This document shows positions 11,720-22,923 of a stretch of 64,000 bases of DNA, piece by piece. Position 1 is the stretch's first letter. Each line of letters starts with the position of its first letter. Under the pieces are notes generated by a model. The model saw only the letters and a list, made by a program, of their open reading frames with translations. It searched no databases and had not been told where the DNA came from. Position numbers and translations under genes: made by a program. Source of the stretch: Micropterus salmoides (lineage: Eukaryota; Chordata; Actinopteri; Centrarchiformes; Centrarchidae); the NCBI RefSeq assembly GCF_014851395.1, contig NW_024041150.1, positions 34,421,585 through 34,485,584 on the forward strand, in the 5' to 3' direction.

Positions 11720-12635
11720 GTAGTAAATACACATGCCCTGCTGCTGTATACACTGGGACACAGATGGTCCAAGGTGTACTGCACACACACAGACACACAC
11801 ACACTCAGAACAGCTGTCAACTCCCATCCAAGCGCAAAAACATCTGCACAAACTCACCCAGCTACACAAAGTTTCAAAAAAAAGTTTGTTTGACAGGCAG
11901 AAACAAACGTCGGAATCCACTGAGGATTCGGATGGCAACAGTTTGAAGTAAGTCTTGTTCCCCTCTGAGACTGTTTCTCTTAAATGCAACAGGACAAAAC
12001 AGGGAAACACTTTATACAGCACGTAGCAGTGCTAGTGAGGTTTGCCTTTGCTTTTGAACACAACACACCCGCAACACATGATGTCGTTTTAACATTTTAT
12101 GCTGAACAACACTTTTGATGCTTTTAATATTTTATGCTGCAAACTGCAGCAACAGGCAGCGAAGACAAGTCACACTGCCTTAACAGGAAGAGACATACTT
12201 TTATTTGCCATTCAACAAGCTGTACTCCTGCTGCGATATTTTATTTCCACAAAACACTGATATTTTTAGCATCTACAAGGGTTTTCTACGCTGGGTGTTT
12301 TTGTGTTTAGTCTGAGTTTTGACTTTAGATAAACTTCCCACCAGGTCAAAGATGCTGTGGTTGATTTTTTTGTATTTCAACCACAAACAGCTGGATAACA
12401 TACGTGGACACTCACTCATTCATAGCTATAAACTCCACTATGACAAGAGAAGGGCAGCAAAAAGTAGATGTCTTATTGACTGTTTTAGACGGCATGGAAT
12501 ATCTCTGTTTATTATTAAAGTACATTCTTTAATATGTTTGCACAGTTTTCTTTGTTGAATCAGAAGAAAGCAGAAAAAGCAAAGAGTTGATGATGATCTG
12601 TATGTTATATATCGTAACCTACCAAGCAATCAGGA
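11720..12635. other. Gene-free sequence
   Basis: No supported gene or known repeat. Confidence 0.5.
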
Positions 12636-12639
12636 TCAA

Positions 12640-12835
12640 AAACCAAACTCTCAAAAACTTTAAAGCTGTACCAATCAATATTTTACATTAATATGGATCA
12701 AATGAAATGTGTAATCTTCAAGAGGTTGCCTGTAGTGACGAACTGACTGAGTATTATTGCCAAAATTCTGCAGCTCCTCTCAGCTCTTCAGTGGATTTTA
12801 GGGTCAACCCAAACATTGAGCTATAAGACCCTGAA
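12640..12835 (+). repeat. Possible interspersed repeat (AAAGCTG...TCAATATTTT family)
   Basis: The order TTTAAAGCTGTACCAATCAATA, GGATCAAATG, GGTTGCCTGTAGTGACGAA, CTGCAGCTCCTCTCAGCTCTTCAG, AAGACCCTGA resembles a repeat I believe is common in percomorph genomes. No second copy is present here, and termini or target duplications were not identified. Confidence 0.3.
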
Positions 12836-12839
12836 TAAA

Positions 12840-15415
12840 TAAATGTAGTAAATGTACAATTTGTACTATATTTAGTAAGTAAACTACTTCAGTAAATGTA
12901 CCTAGTTACTTTCCCCCACTGTGCACAAGTGATTTAGCTGATTCTCAATAAGCCGCAGCCTGACGTAACAGAGTGATCTTTATTACATTTACTGTAGCTG
13001 CTAATTAGATTGATATAATAAAATGTTCGTTTCTATTGGAGCTCCAGATCCAGACCTGCACTTCCTGTCTGGCTCACTTGGACAGTTGGCCTCATCTGAA
13101 CAGACTACAATTCCCACAGGAACCTTATCGCCAGCTGCCAGACCCTCAGATTGGCTTTGGCTCCACTTCCTGTAGTTCCAGCCTGCTTTGATAGAGTTAA
13201 CCCTGTCTGACGGCAAACTACAAGCCCCACTGACACCCTGCGACCGATACCAGCTCCCACTGCGCTGCTTTATATCCACTACACTGTTCATGAGGAATGT
13301 GTTTTATTTTCATCCAACAATTCCCACACTGTGTCAGTGCATGTGTGTGTCTGGACTTCTCAGAGTGTTGATGTTGCGCAGACCCCCTCCCATGATACCA
13401 CACACCAACACACACACACACACCAACACACATATTGGCCCTAGAGAAGTATACTGTCTCAGTAAGATTACTTCCAGGAGCCATTGTCTCTGAGGAGAAT
13501 TTGGCAGGAAACAGCTCTCCATCAATTTCCTGTTCAGCAGACAGACCGCTCTAATAAACGTAAATCACTCTGCAGTGATCTGATGAGCTTGTAACAGAAC
13601 AATTTTGTTAAAACCAGTCTTTTTATGTATTCTAAACAACCTGAATACCTGAATGACAAACATATGCTTAAGGACTTTAAAAATACTGTCTCTATTTCAG
13701 TTTGTCCACCAGAGAGTACTGACGAGTTCATAAAAAAAAAAAAACCTTAGGCATTCTCTAACGAAAGCGCTACTACACATTAAGCATTTATAAAACAGCA
13801 AACTTTACAAATATTGAACCCTATCAACTTACAAATATTACTATGAAACCTCTCACAATTGAGAAGCTGGAACCAGATAATCTTGTGTTAAATTAAAATT
13901 TACCCTCTTAAATATAGACACCTATTTCCAGGAAAAACGCCTAAAATAACACCCCAAATGAATCAGGAATAACTCCTCAACCATTAGGTCTAGATGCATA
14001 ATTCTGATCTCCTTTGAAAGGTCAGAAGCTAAGGAATATGAATATGAAAGAGTAAATGGAGATGCAATAAAGGAAAATATGATTTTTTCATCATCACCTG
14101 GTATAAAATTTATATTTTAATAGCAATATCACCATCAAAACCATAATCCTGCAGATTATAATGCAACTGAATAAGTTCTAATACACATGGAATACAACTG
14201 TAACTTTAAACTTGATGAAAAGAATACACAAAAGTTACTATTTTTCTAAAATATACCAGGCGAATGTCCATGTTTTGGCTATATTTACTGTTTATATGTT
14301 CACTTTTATTGGGAGTTTTTTTCAAAAATATTTCTGTCCATACAACCACGTTCCAAATAACATAAAGCTTCCAAAACATTGAAATATTGATAAAAACAGT
14401 GAATATTGATCAACATTCCTGTGAACCAAAAGCACCCCCATGCTTTACATGGCTGTAACATGGCTCTTTCTCTTCGTCTTGAGCAGACGAATCGTTTAGT
14501 ATACTGGATGTCTGTATAGCTCCGAGTTGGCCAGTAGAGCCCAATAAAGACCGTCTGTTCCAAAGCAACATTTCTTCTCTCGTTCATTTTCACGAGAGAA
14601 ATGAAACCTAAGAGCAGCAATTGCGCAACACCAAGATGGCGGCCTGCAGCGATCTTTTCACACACAAAAAACAGCTGTTTTTGGACTGAAAAAAGTGAAT
14701 ACGGCAAAAGTCTGCAGTTGTAACTGTAAATGTATATTGGTGCGTTTGTTGTTATTATTAGTCAGCTAATAAGTCTGTGACTTTTGTGAGTTGAGTGATA
14801 TGAGTTACACTGCTGATCAGAGCTGGAGCTGAGCTTTCTTGAGTGGTCGGATGAGATGAGAGATATCTGGAAGGCAATAACTGCCTTATTTACTGTTATG
14901 GAAGTAAATACACTTTCTCACAGTGATGAAAATAGTTAAATGAGAAGATCATAGCATACTCATGTCTGTGAATTCAGTATGGAGAAAGATTAATTTAGTT
15001 TAGCCTAAAGACTAAAAGCAGGGGGGACAGTGACCCTCGCTTTCTCCAAAGTTAAAAATATGCCTAACGACGCCTCTAAAGCTGTTGTATTTGGTTTGCT
15101 TAACAGCTTAATCTTAACAACAGCCATGTCTCCGTACGTTATGGGAATATCCTGCAAGACCCCTACGTCAAAACTTATTCGGTTAAAGTGTTTACATCTA
15201 CCATTTAGGACATTAACTCTTTTTTGACAAAGGCAAAACTGTTTTGGGGGGGAAATTAAGGAAGTCTTTTCAAATTTTGCATTTCTATTAACCTTTTTCT
15301 AATGTGATACTTCAAAACACGCATAAAAAACTTTGATGGAAACACAGCTACTGATATGGAGCCAAAATACTGGACTCGCAGGTCAAATCATTTACACGCT
15401 CATGTAATTCAGATT
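12840..15415. other. 2.6-kb gene-free stretch
   Basis: No supported gene. A run of A (about 13731-13744) is the only simple repeat of note. The 133-codon minus frame at 14306-14707 has no recognisable domain. The block 14990-15260 may be an old repeat, judging by its 'CCCCTCTAAAGCTG'-like context, but I cannot show it. Confidence 0.45.
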
Positions 15416-15419
15416 CACC

Positions 15420-15445
15420 AACACACACACACACACACACACACA
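15420..15445. repeat. (CA)n microsatellite
   Basis: Thirteen pure CA units. Confidence 0.93.
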
Positions 15446-15953
15446 TATTGTTTCTTCTTTCTGTAACCTTAAGCTCTGTCCTTCTCACTGCCCTCTTCAT
15501 CTTCTTTGCCCCAGTCTATCATTCTTTACTTAATTCTGCCTCATAGGACTGAGAAGCAAGTAACTTGCTATGCTTGTTAAACTGTCAAAGTTTAAAATAT
15601 TATTGTTACAAGCAGGTTTTCACTACTCTCTTCTTCACTTCCTTTTATGCGTACCATCCTCTCCCTGTCCCTCTCACTCCTCTGGCTCACACCCATCACT
15701 CTATCCATCACGCACTGCAGCTGGGCTGATCCGGCAATTGAGGCGCCGCATTTAGCAACTCATCTGCATAAAAATTCGATGAGATTTGATTTCTTCCCCT
15801 TTCATTTTCACATTAAACTGGGCAGCGGTGGGGCTAGGGCAAGAGACATAGAAAGAGAACAAGAGAGAGAGAGAGAGTGATAATGTCGTGGAACTGGGCA
15901 TGATGTATACGTATGTGAAATACTGTGTATGTGTGCTACAGCAGCAGCTTGTG

Positions 15954-15954
<1 letters not shown>
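15446..15954. other. Gene-free sequence with a candidate conserved block
   Basis: CT-rich at 15470-15700, then a mixed-composition block (15716-15800) with CGCCGCATTTAGCAACTC and an octamer-like ATCTGCAT. A (GA)n patch lies at 15862-15878. No gene seen. Confidence 0.4.
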
Positions 15955-15984
<30 letters not shown>

Positions 15985-16004
15985 TGTGTGTGTGTGTGTG
16001 TGTG
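15955..16004. repeat. (GT)n microsatellite, one interruption
   Basis: About 24 GT units interrupted once by TTG near 15984. Confidence 0.95.
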
Positions 16005-16383
16005 TCATGGTTCAGGCCTTCATTTTTCCATACTTGAGTGTAAAATGGTAGAAAGCTAAGCCTCTGCTGTGTGTGTTTGTGTGTGTTTTCGCGCATGTGT
16101 GTGTATTGGACATTATAATGATTGCTCTATTGGAAACCATTGTAGCTGAGCACAAAACCACATGTGACCGAGCCAGAGTCAAAATGCACTTTCAGCAACA
16201 TAGTCGAACCAGTGTGCGTGTGTGTGAGAGAGAGAGTATAAACAAGCACACACACCCATAGATGATCTCAGTTGAGCTTTTGGCAACTTAATAGACATGT
16301 GTAAAGGCTTTTCAAGGGTGAAAAAGACAAACAAAGCGCAAAGTGTGGGCTCTGTGACATACAAAGACCCTTTCAGAGGTGAT

Positions 16384-16384
<1 letters not shown>

Positions 16385-16420
<36 letters not shown>
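16385..16420. repeat. (CA)n microsatellite
   Basis: Eighteen pure CA units. Confidence 0.95.
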
Positions 16421-16421
<1 letters not shown>

Positions 16422-16940
16422 ATGAACACACACTAAGCTGTCTGTCTGCAGTCAAGACAGCAGGACCACATGTTTATTTGTTGCTGTGAAACCAAACATG
16501 GTTCAATTCCACATTCAAATTCTGCCGAAGATATGAATTCTGAATTGTTTCCAGAGATGCCAAATATGTATGTATTTCCATTTGAACATACAGTGCAGCC
16601 ATATTTGAATATTTCACTCATCTACCATCACACAGCTTCGGTGAAGAGCTGGAACAATAATACTGTCATACTGTGGAATAAGAGGATTTTTCCAATGGAA
16701 ACAAGTGGAAAACTGTATATTTAGGGTTAATTTAAGATTTTTAACTCTGTGCAATGTGGTTCTTTTCAAAAAGAAAATACTGTTTGTTCTTTACTGTATA
16801 CTCTCATGCTTTTCTGCAACACTTTCCTTTTTTACAAACCTGTGAAATTCGTCAGCTCTATGACAAACACCAGGTATTACACTGCTCCTGCCTCTCAAAC
16901 CTGTGAAAAGTTTCATGTCAAACCTCAACACACTCAAACA

Positions 16941-16942
<2 letters not shown>

Positions 16943-16976
<34 letters not shown>
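16943..16976. repeat. (CA)n microsatellite
   Basis: Sixteen to seventeen CA units preceded by CGCG. A short (AAG)n stretch follows at about 17012-17028. Confidence 0.95.
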
Positions 16977-16979
<3 letters not shown>

Positions 16980-17029
16980 TAGACACGATGCTCAGGCAAT
17001 GTGTGACGTTCAAGAAGAAGAAGAAGAAC

Positions 17030-17480
17030 GCCTTGGCCATAAATGTGCAAGGGCCACACAAAAATGCAACAACGCTTAACATTGTTAACTCATAGAAACG
17101 ATGCAAACACACGGTCACATTACCCTCGCTAATGTCAAGTGTAACATTCCTCTGCTTTTCTTATCGTGAGAATAAGCTGCCCTCCTCATTTCAGTACCAC
17201 TCCACTCCCTGCTCCAAAATCTCAAAACCCTGATTCCTTCCACATAAATCCCTCGTCCGCCCCCCCACCCCTGCCACCCAAAGAAATAAACCTTTCCCAG
17301 TGTCTCTTACCTGGCCTGGCCCAGAAAACTTCCATGTCTGTATTCCTAAACTCTCTCCAGCACAGAACTACACACACACATGTAAACTTCGGAGGGGAAA
17401 GAGGACGAGAAGTAGGGGAGGAGAGGCCAGCTGCCTACTGAGGTAAACCCAGTGAGTCATTCAGGCTGTGGCTACGAGCG
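17030..17480. other. Gene-free sequence
   Basis: No supported gene. C-rich around 17250-17280. Confidence 0.5.
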
Positions 17481-17484
17481 TGTC

Positions 17485-17725
17485 AGCAGCAGACAAAGTG
17501 GAAGAGATATAGAGGGAGAGAGGGGGGAGAAGAAAGAATACTGTAGAAGGCAAGAAAGAAAGAAACGGTGCAGGGAAAGTTTGTTCTCGTAGTGTGAGAG
17601 GAGAGAAAGGGAGGAAACTGATGGTGCCGGGTGTTGTGCCTCCCCCTTGTTATTTTCTTTCTTCCTCTCCCCTCCTAGCACTTCCCCTACTACTTCCCTT
17701 CTCTCCCCTCCAGCTCTCACCTTAA
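17485..17725. repeat. Purine tract followed by pyrimidine tract (strand switch)
   Basis: On the plus strand 17490-17635 is GA-rich (with GGGGGG and GAAAGAAAGAAA runs) and 17638-17720 is CT-rich (CTTTCTTCCTCTCCCC). The two halves could pair as a loose inverted structure. It produces a spurious 114-codon minus frame. Confidence 0.6.
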
Positions 17726-18252
17726 AGGAATCAACAAAGTAAGTGACGACCATAAAGTACTGCCTATAGATAGACACAAAGTATGAAATGTGCTCAGACA
17801 AGTCTGCAGCATGCAATTTATGTCCAACTGTCTATGTCAGTGCAGGATGTAGTGTGCAGTCCCAGAAAACGCAAGTAGGTGGACCTTGTGTTAAGGTATT
17901 GAGAAAACTACTGTATCTTTTACACTCAACTATATTATAATTAGTTGAGCAATAAAAAACCTTAACAAAGTCAGTAGTAACATGATCCAAAGTAGAACAG
18001 TAATACATCTTAGACATGACTTGATCATCTGTGTAAAAGTAGAGAAGGTTTCCTATACCAAATCTCAAAAACTACTAGCCTGGTTCAGACCTTTGAATTA
18101 AAGCCCACAATGATTTGTTCAGTAATCAGAAAAGGTCTAGTGTGCCCTCCATGACAGGTCTCCATCATAGCTGGAGAAAATATCATCCAATCAGAGCCAA
18201 AATCATGGTGACATACAAGATTAACTGCATTGTAAGTTTACTAAGTGAAATA
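17726..18252. other. Gene-free sequence
   Basis: No gene or known repeat seen. Confidence 0.5.
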
Positions 18253-18308
18253 ACAACACTTAATTCAACATATTTCTTCGACAACACTTAATTCAACATA
18301 TTTCTTCG
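18253..18308 (+). repeat. Perfect 28-bp tandem duplication
   Basis: The 28-bp unit beginning ACAACACTTAATTC and ending TTTCTTCG occurs twice head to tail (18253-18280 and 18281-18308) with no mismatch. A perfect copy suggests a recent event, or an assembly slip. Confidence 0.95.
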
Positions 18309-18477
18309 ATCGTGATGATCGCTCTTGGCAACTGGTACCACAGCTTCTGTATTTACTGAAAATAGCTCACTGCTGATTTGTTAGGACACTATTAAATAAC
18401 CGCTTCCTGACTTTGCTCAGTATTAGACTTCTCTTGTACATGATTTACGTAATCTTGACATCAGCCTTCATATAAAG

Positions 18478-18714
18478 CAGTGGTTCTCAAACCTTTTCTG
18501 TCACGCACCCACTTCAGAAGCCAAAAACAGTTTATGCCCCCTACCCTGGCAAAAGTGGATTTAATTTTTGTCAATCTTTAACAATCCAGGTGATTGACAT
18601 AAACAAGATTCAAGTTAGCAAAATAGCCTTGCTAGCATCAAAGCACTTTTGTTTGTTTAGGTCCACTCAACATCCACGACCCCTCTGGGCTGCCACCCGG
18701 TTTGAGAGCCACTG
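18478..18714. mobile_element. Non-autonomous hAT element (237 bp)
   Basis: Terminal inverted repeats are CAGTGGTTCTCAAAC on the left and, reverse-complemented, CAGTGGCTCTCAAAC on the right (1 mismatch in 15). The flanking 8-mers ATATAAAG (18470-18477) and ATCTTAAG (18715-18722) match at 6 of 8 positions, as expected for a worn hAT target duplication. These termini are typical of Charlie/Tip100-like hAT families. The interior has no transposase, so mobility would need an autonomous partner. Confidence 0.85.
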
Positions 18715-18722
18715 ATCTTAAG

Positions 18723-19850
18723 TAAGACCACTAATGCAATACAGCTGTACCAAAACTATTTCATTATTATTTTGTAATTATGTTTTTGTATTTTTGAGTA
18801 TTGAAAGACGTGCAACAATATTTAGACCTTTAACATCGACATTCAAATGTTATCTGGCCCGTTTCCTCTCCTCCATCATGTCTATTGTCGGTGCTTTTCC
18901 TTCCTCTCCTCAACAGTTCCTTCCTGTAAACACTGGAGGTGACAAGAGTGACCAGCAGCACTTGTACGTTGTGTTTATCCATGCATACCATATAATGTGA
19001 GCCAGGGATGATTCCCTTTCAATTCAAACTTTAATTAAAACATCATGACCCTAATTATGAAAGATACTAATACATTATAGGTACAAATCATAGCTCACTA
19101 TTATACATAGAGAACAAGAGGTCAAAGAAGAGCATTATACACTATGAATCCCCAAAGCTATACAGAATGATCAGTGTTACCTAGTGAACTGAAAATAAAC
19201 ATGGGAAAAGTTAAGCAGTGCTCTGGCTGCTGTTGAAGTAGATTTGAAAAAGAATGCAGATTAAATGAATTCACTGTGAACCCAATCAGCTTACTGCTGA
19301 TTACCTCTCCATCCAGCGCTGAAGTATAAATAAAAATCTTGCATGTCGTTTTTAAGAGTAAAATTACACCAAGCAGCATTTTGCTGACCTCTTTTGGTTG
19401 AAAGTTTCAGGTTGGAGTACACCACTACATCACTGCAGCAAAGAGAATTGTAAACAGTGGAGGTCAGCAAAAATAATATATTTAGCTAATGTGAAGTTAC
19501 CCTTTTAAAACTGTCTTATGTTAATGCACCATGTGTTATACTTGCTGTCAGCTCTGATCAGGAGGTGCATCATAATCACAGCAGGAGAAAATTGGTTGCC
19601 GAGGTTTTTTTATATGCACTTGGGGTTCGAGTAGATTTTCCACGAGTATGAGCATCTCTGGTAGGAGAATGTATGCAAGGAAAGCTACACAGTAGACAGC
19701 AGTAAGCGTGCCGTGCAGAAAAAAGCTCAGACAAAGGCACAATTAAGGCAACACAGTCGATGACAGGTGGTATTAATACCAAAGTGGGAGCCAAAGTGTT
19801 GGGGAAGCCGGCCTGAGACTGTGAGGGCGCTGAGTTTGCAGATCTCCACC
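18723..19850. other. Gene-free sequence
   Basis: No supported gene. The short frames have no recognisable domains. Confidence 0.5.
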
Positions 19851-19859
19851 GCAGAGGGA

Positions 19860-20125
19860 GCAAATGATTAATGCTCCTTCAACTTTAAACACAACAGCTG
19901 AGGTTCCTCTCAGCAAGGCACTAAAGTTTCGACAGCGCCAGAGAAGCTGCTCAGTCACCATCAGCCGCACTCAGCAGTGGCTCCTATTAGCTGGATTTAA
20001 AGCACAGCAGTGCAATAGAACGACAGTTCTGGAGGAGAGGAGGAGCTGCGCGGCAAGGCTTCCCGAGGTAATTAAAAATGTGCCACCTGGCCCTGTCCAT
20101 TTTTTACACCACAGAGAAACACACA
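19860..20125. other. Candidate conserved non-coding block
   Basis: This is mixed-composition DNA unlike its AT-rich surroundings, with no repeat identity that I recognise. It holds GGTAATTAAAAATG (homeodomain-type TAATTA) closely followed by CCACCTGG (E-box CACCTG) at about 20068-20090, and CAGCTG at 19894. A 108-codon plus frame crosses it but has no recognisable domain. Function is inferred only from texture; cross-species alignment would decide. Confidence 0.2.
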
Positions 20126-20204
20126 GGGTGTTTCCCTGCAGGCACATGAGCAAACTGACCAGTCTGAGTGTTGCTATGCAACTGAAATAAAGTACTGGAT
20201 TACA

Positions 20205-20370
20205 TATTTGTGGATAAGGAGAGCGGCTTGTGCGCTAATCACAAGGTTGGCGGTTCAGTCCCTGGCTCCTCTTGTCCACACATTGAAGTGTCCTTGGGCA
20301 AGAGACTGAACCCAACACTGCTCCCTGTGGTCAGGCCAGCACCTTGCATGGTAGCGCTACCATCAGTGAG
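20205..20370 (+). mobile_element. tRNA-derived SINE, 3'-truncated
   Basis: A tRNA-like head contains AGCGGCTTGTGCGCTAATC and a good RNA polymerase III B box (GGTTCAGTCCC, 20252-20262). It is followed by the SINE core GAAGTGTCCTTGGGCAAGAG and TGAACCCAACACTGCTCCC. The usual tail (AAAGCGCTTTGAGT-type) is missing or replaced after about 20365. The same core occurs at 33990-34095 (plus) and 61565-61785 (minus). Confidence 0.85.
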
Positions 20371-20371
20371 T

Positions 20372-22288
20372 GCGAGTGTATGGTTTCATCTTCACATTAA
20401 AAAGTCTGACATTTGGGAGACCATCTTGACTGTGTTAGAGCACCAAGCATCATCGAGTTCACCTACTCTCATCTTGCCAGAGTCTTGCGCTGACAGGTCA
20501 GTACATGGACCACCTGGCGAGTGCTTGTTCTGGGATGTTGATAAGCAGGTCTCAATAAGGACATGGGCACAACAGTCTCTGATTTCAGTTGTTTTGGCCA
20601 ACATGAGTCTCATTTTGTCCAGACCGGACCTTTAGTAGCAGCCTTAAATCAAAGCTGGGCCAACATGGCTCCTATCCGTCTCGCTTTCCTCTCTTCTGAG
20701 CGATCACCGCACCCGCCGTAGTACCTGGTCTGGTTGATCTGGCTTGTGGATCGTGGGCAGCTGTTTTTTAATCCAAAGACCCCGTCTTCCTTTTCAGATT
20801 TCTGTCATGTGTTCCAGCAATAAAGCCGGAAAACACTGATGAAAATCAAAAGTGTAGTGAAGTACACTTAAAGGTATAAAGGTCCAGAAATTATTCTAAA
20901 GGTACAGAAATGTTATTACAATTGCGCAACACTATGTGGAAAATGAAATAAAGGGAGTAAATGGGAGATTTTAAAGGTATATTTTATGATAGTTAGCCAA
21001 ACATTTGTTTGCGGTGATATAAATTGATGTTGGTGTTTCTCTGATGCGCATGTAACTCTCTGAGCTTTATCACTGTGACTCAGCAACAATGAGCATGGAT
21101 TTTTCACAGGTTTCTCTTTCACCGCAGGCACACACCCCTCCAACAGATTTCCAGTTAGTACTGGTTCAGTGTCCCGATGAAGAAAAGTTTCATTACATGC
21201 AGAAAACAAAATAACTGTCAGGATCGTTGAACTTGTGACCTCTATGTTACAGGCCAGTTCTGACATTCAGTCGACGCAGCTAACTTCTTCTGTAACACTC
21301 AAATCTTAGTTTATGAAGCTTTAGTGCAGTTTTCACGCTAATGGTAAATTAATTATCAAAAAGCACATACAATCTGGTCATAATCTTCAAACTACTGCTT
21401 CTATTTCTGTGTTTTCTCTCTAAGTTAGGATCCAGAAGCAGCTGAAACATTGGATCATATACATGTCACCATGTCTTGAAACTTACAGCACCAGTCTTTT
21501 CATGATCCTCTTTTTTCTTCCTCTTGAAAAAACCTTCCTTAAAAACTTTCTCAGTTTTTGTTCTCTTTTCTTTTTCCTAAACACGATGTTAAATGGCCTA
21601 AAAACACATAATAATTTAAAGCTTTTGAAAAGGGAACATACATATTTGTTGCAAAGGTTTTCTTGTGACTTAGACTAATTAAATTCCAAGCATATTGTGT
21701 ATTTAACGTCCCATGTTAAAATGCTTCAGTTCCATCTTAAAGCAGCATCTGCTCTTAATTGTCTCCATCCTCCTTTGTTGCAACACACCATTAATTTTGA
21801 TGAGCAAGAAGAGGGATATAAGCTAATCGCCTGCAAACAATCTTCATTACAGAGAGGATAAACAGGGCTGACCCCAGGTCCAGTTAAGTGAAGTACAAGC
21901 AGTTTCAAGATTAAGTCCAAAACAACAAAACCTTGACGATCCAATAAGCTTTTATACTATTGTTCTTTTTTATAGTTTGATCTAATCAATATGGTGACTG
22001 AGACGATATCAACGGATTAAACTCAGAAAAGTTTTTGTTCCGTGAGAAAAACATATGTGAATTTCCTTTAAATGTATTTGTGTATAAAACTTCAAATCTA
22101 AAAACAATGACACTTTGTTGTGAAAGACATACTGGAAAATAAGGATTACCTGTACTTATAAATGAGTGTCTCGTTGGCAGTGGAGTACTTAAGTGCAAAT
22201 TTGAGGTACTTGTACTTCATTTGAGTCTTTTCTTTTAATGCCACTTTCTACCCAGACAGCTTTACTTATTAGCTACTTTACAAATTAA
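20372..22288. other. Gene-free sequence
   Basis: No supported gene. Includes the 116-codon minus frame 20916-21266, which has no recognisable domain. No familiar repeat seen. Confidence 0.45.
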
Positions 22289-22289
22289 T

Positions 22290-22637
22290 TATATGTGATG
22301 TTGTCTGTGAAGGTTCTCAGTCATAGTTATCCAAAGAAGGTTAAAGTCAAGGGCAACTGGACTTGGTTGAAGATACTGGAAGATGTTTTGTCCCTCAGCC
22401 GAGAGACTTCTTCAGTTCTTAAGTTAAGTTGTTACAACAGCCAGGAGCACTAACAAACCAGCGGTATCGACAATCCTGGCAAACGACTCCACAGAGGTTA
22501 AATAGCCGAGTTTCCCTACCAATCAGTCAGAAGTGAAGAAGTCTCTCGGATGAGGGACAAAACGTCTTCTAGTATCTTCAACCAAGTCCAGTTGCCCTTG
22601 ACTTTAACCTTCTTTGGATATATATGATGTTTTGTCA
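22290..22637. mobile_element. Foldback element with 90-bp inverted arms
   Basis: The left arm (22329-22418, from ATCCAAAGAAGG to TTCTTCAGTTC) is matched by the reverse complement of the right arm (22530-22619) with only a handful of differences. The spacer is 111 bp. Flanking the whole are near-identical direct repeats ATATGTGATGTTGTC (22290-22304) and ATATATGATGTTTTGTC (22621-22637), which look like a target-site duplication of about 15 bp. The arm sequence is widespread in teleosts. A ~15-bp duplication favours target-primed reverse transcription (LINE or Penelope-like) over a cut-and-paste MITE, but this is inference. Confidence 0.75.
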
Positions 22638-22643
22638 TAAATT

Positions 22644-22923
22644 AGAGCTGAAGTGATTAGTGAAAATTAATTGGCAACTAAATTTGATTATTTTTCATGC
22701 AAAAACATTTCATGCTAATCAAATGTGAGGATATGCTGCTTTTCCTTTGAATTATTTTAATATGTATCGTAACTAATGTTGAGGTTTGGACAGTTGGTTG
22801 GACAAAACAAGCATTGTGAAGATGTTACCTTGGACACCTTACTACAAACCAAACAATGAATTGATTAATAGAGAAATAATCAGCAGATTAATCCATAATG
22901 AAAACAATCATTAGTTGCAGTCT
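22644..22923 (-). mobile_element. hAT-like non-autonomous element (GCTGCAACTAA family), near full length
   Basis: Read on the minus strand it starts AGACTGCAACTAATGATTG, continues TTTCATTATGGATTAATCTGC, contains GTCCAAGGTAACATCTTCAC and TTTTGTCCAACC, and ends with CACTTCAGCTCT, an inverted counterpart of the start. It begins 6 bp after the foldback element's right flank. Relatives lie at 5.5, 34.7 and 41.6 kb. Confidence 0.7.

Noticed and set aside
11504..12022. 172-codon minus-strand frame
   Set aside because: About half is CVCVCV translation of GT arrays and part is an interspersed repeat; no domain.
14306..14707. 133-codon minus-strand frame
   Set aside because: No domain recognised. Includes an 'AAGATGGCGGC' start-like motif on the plus strand that tempted a promoter call, but no other promoter evidence.
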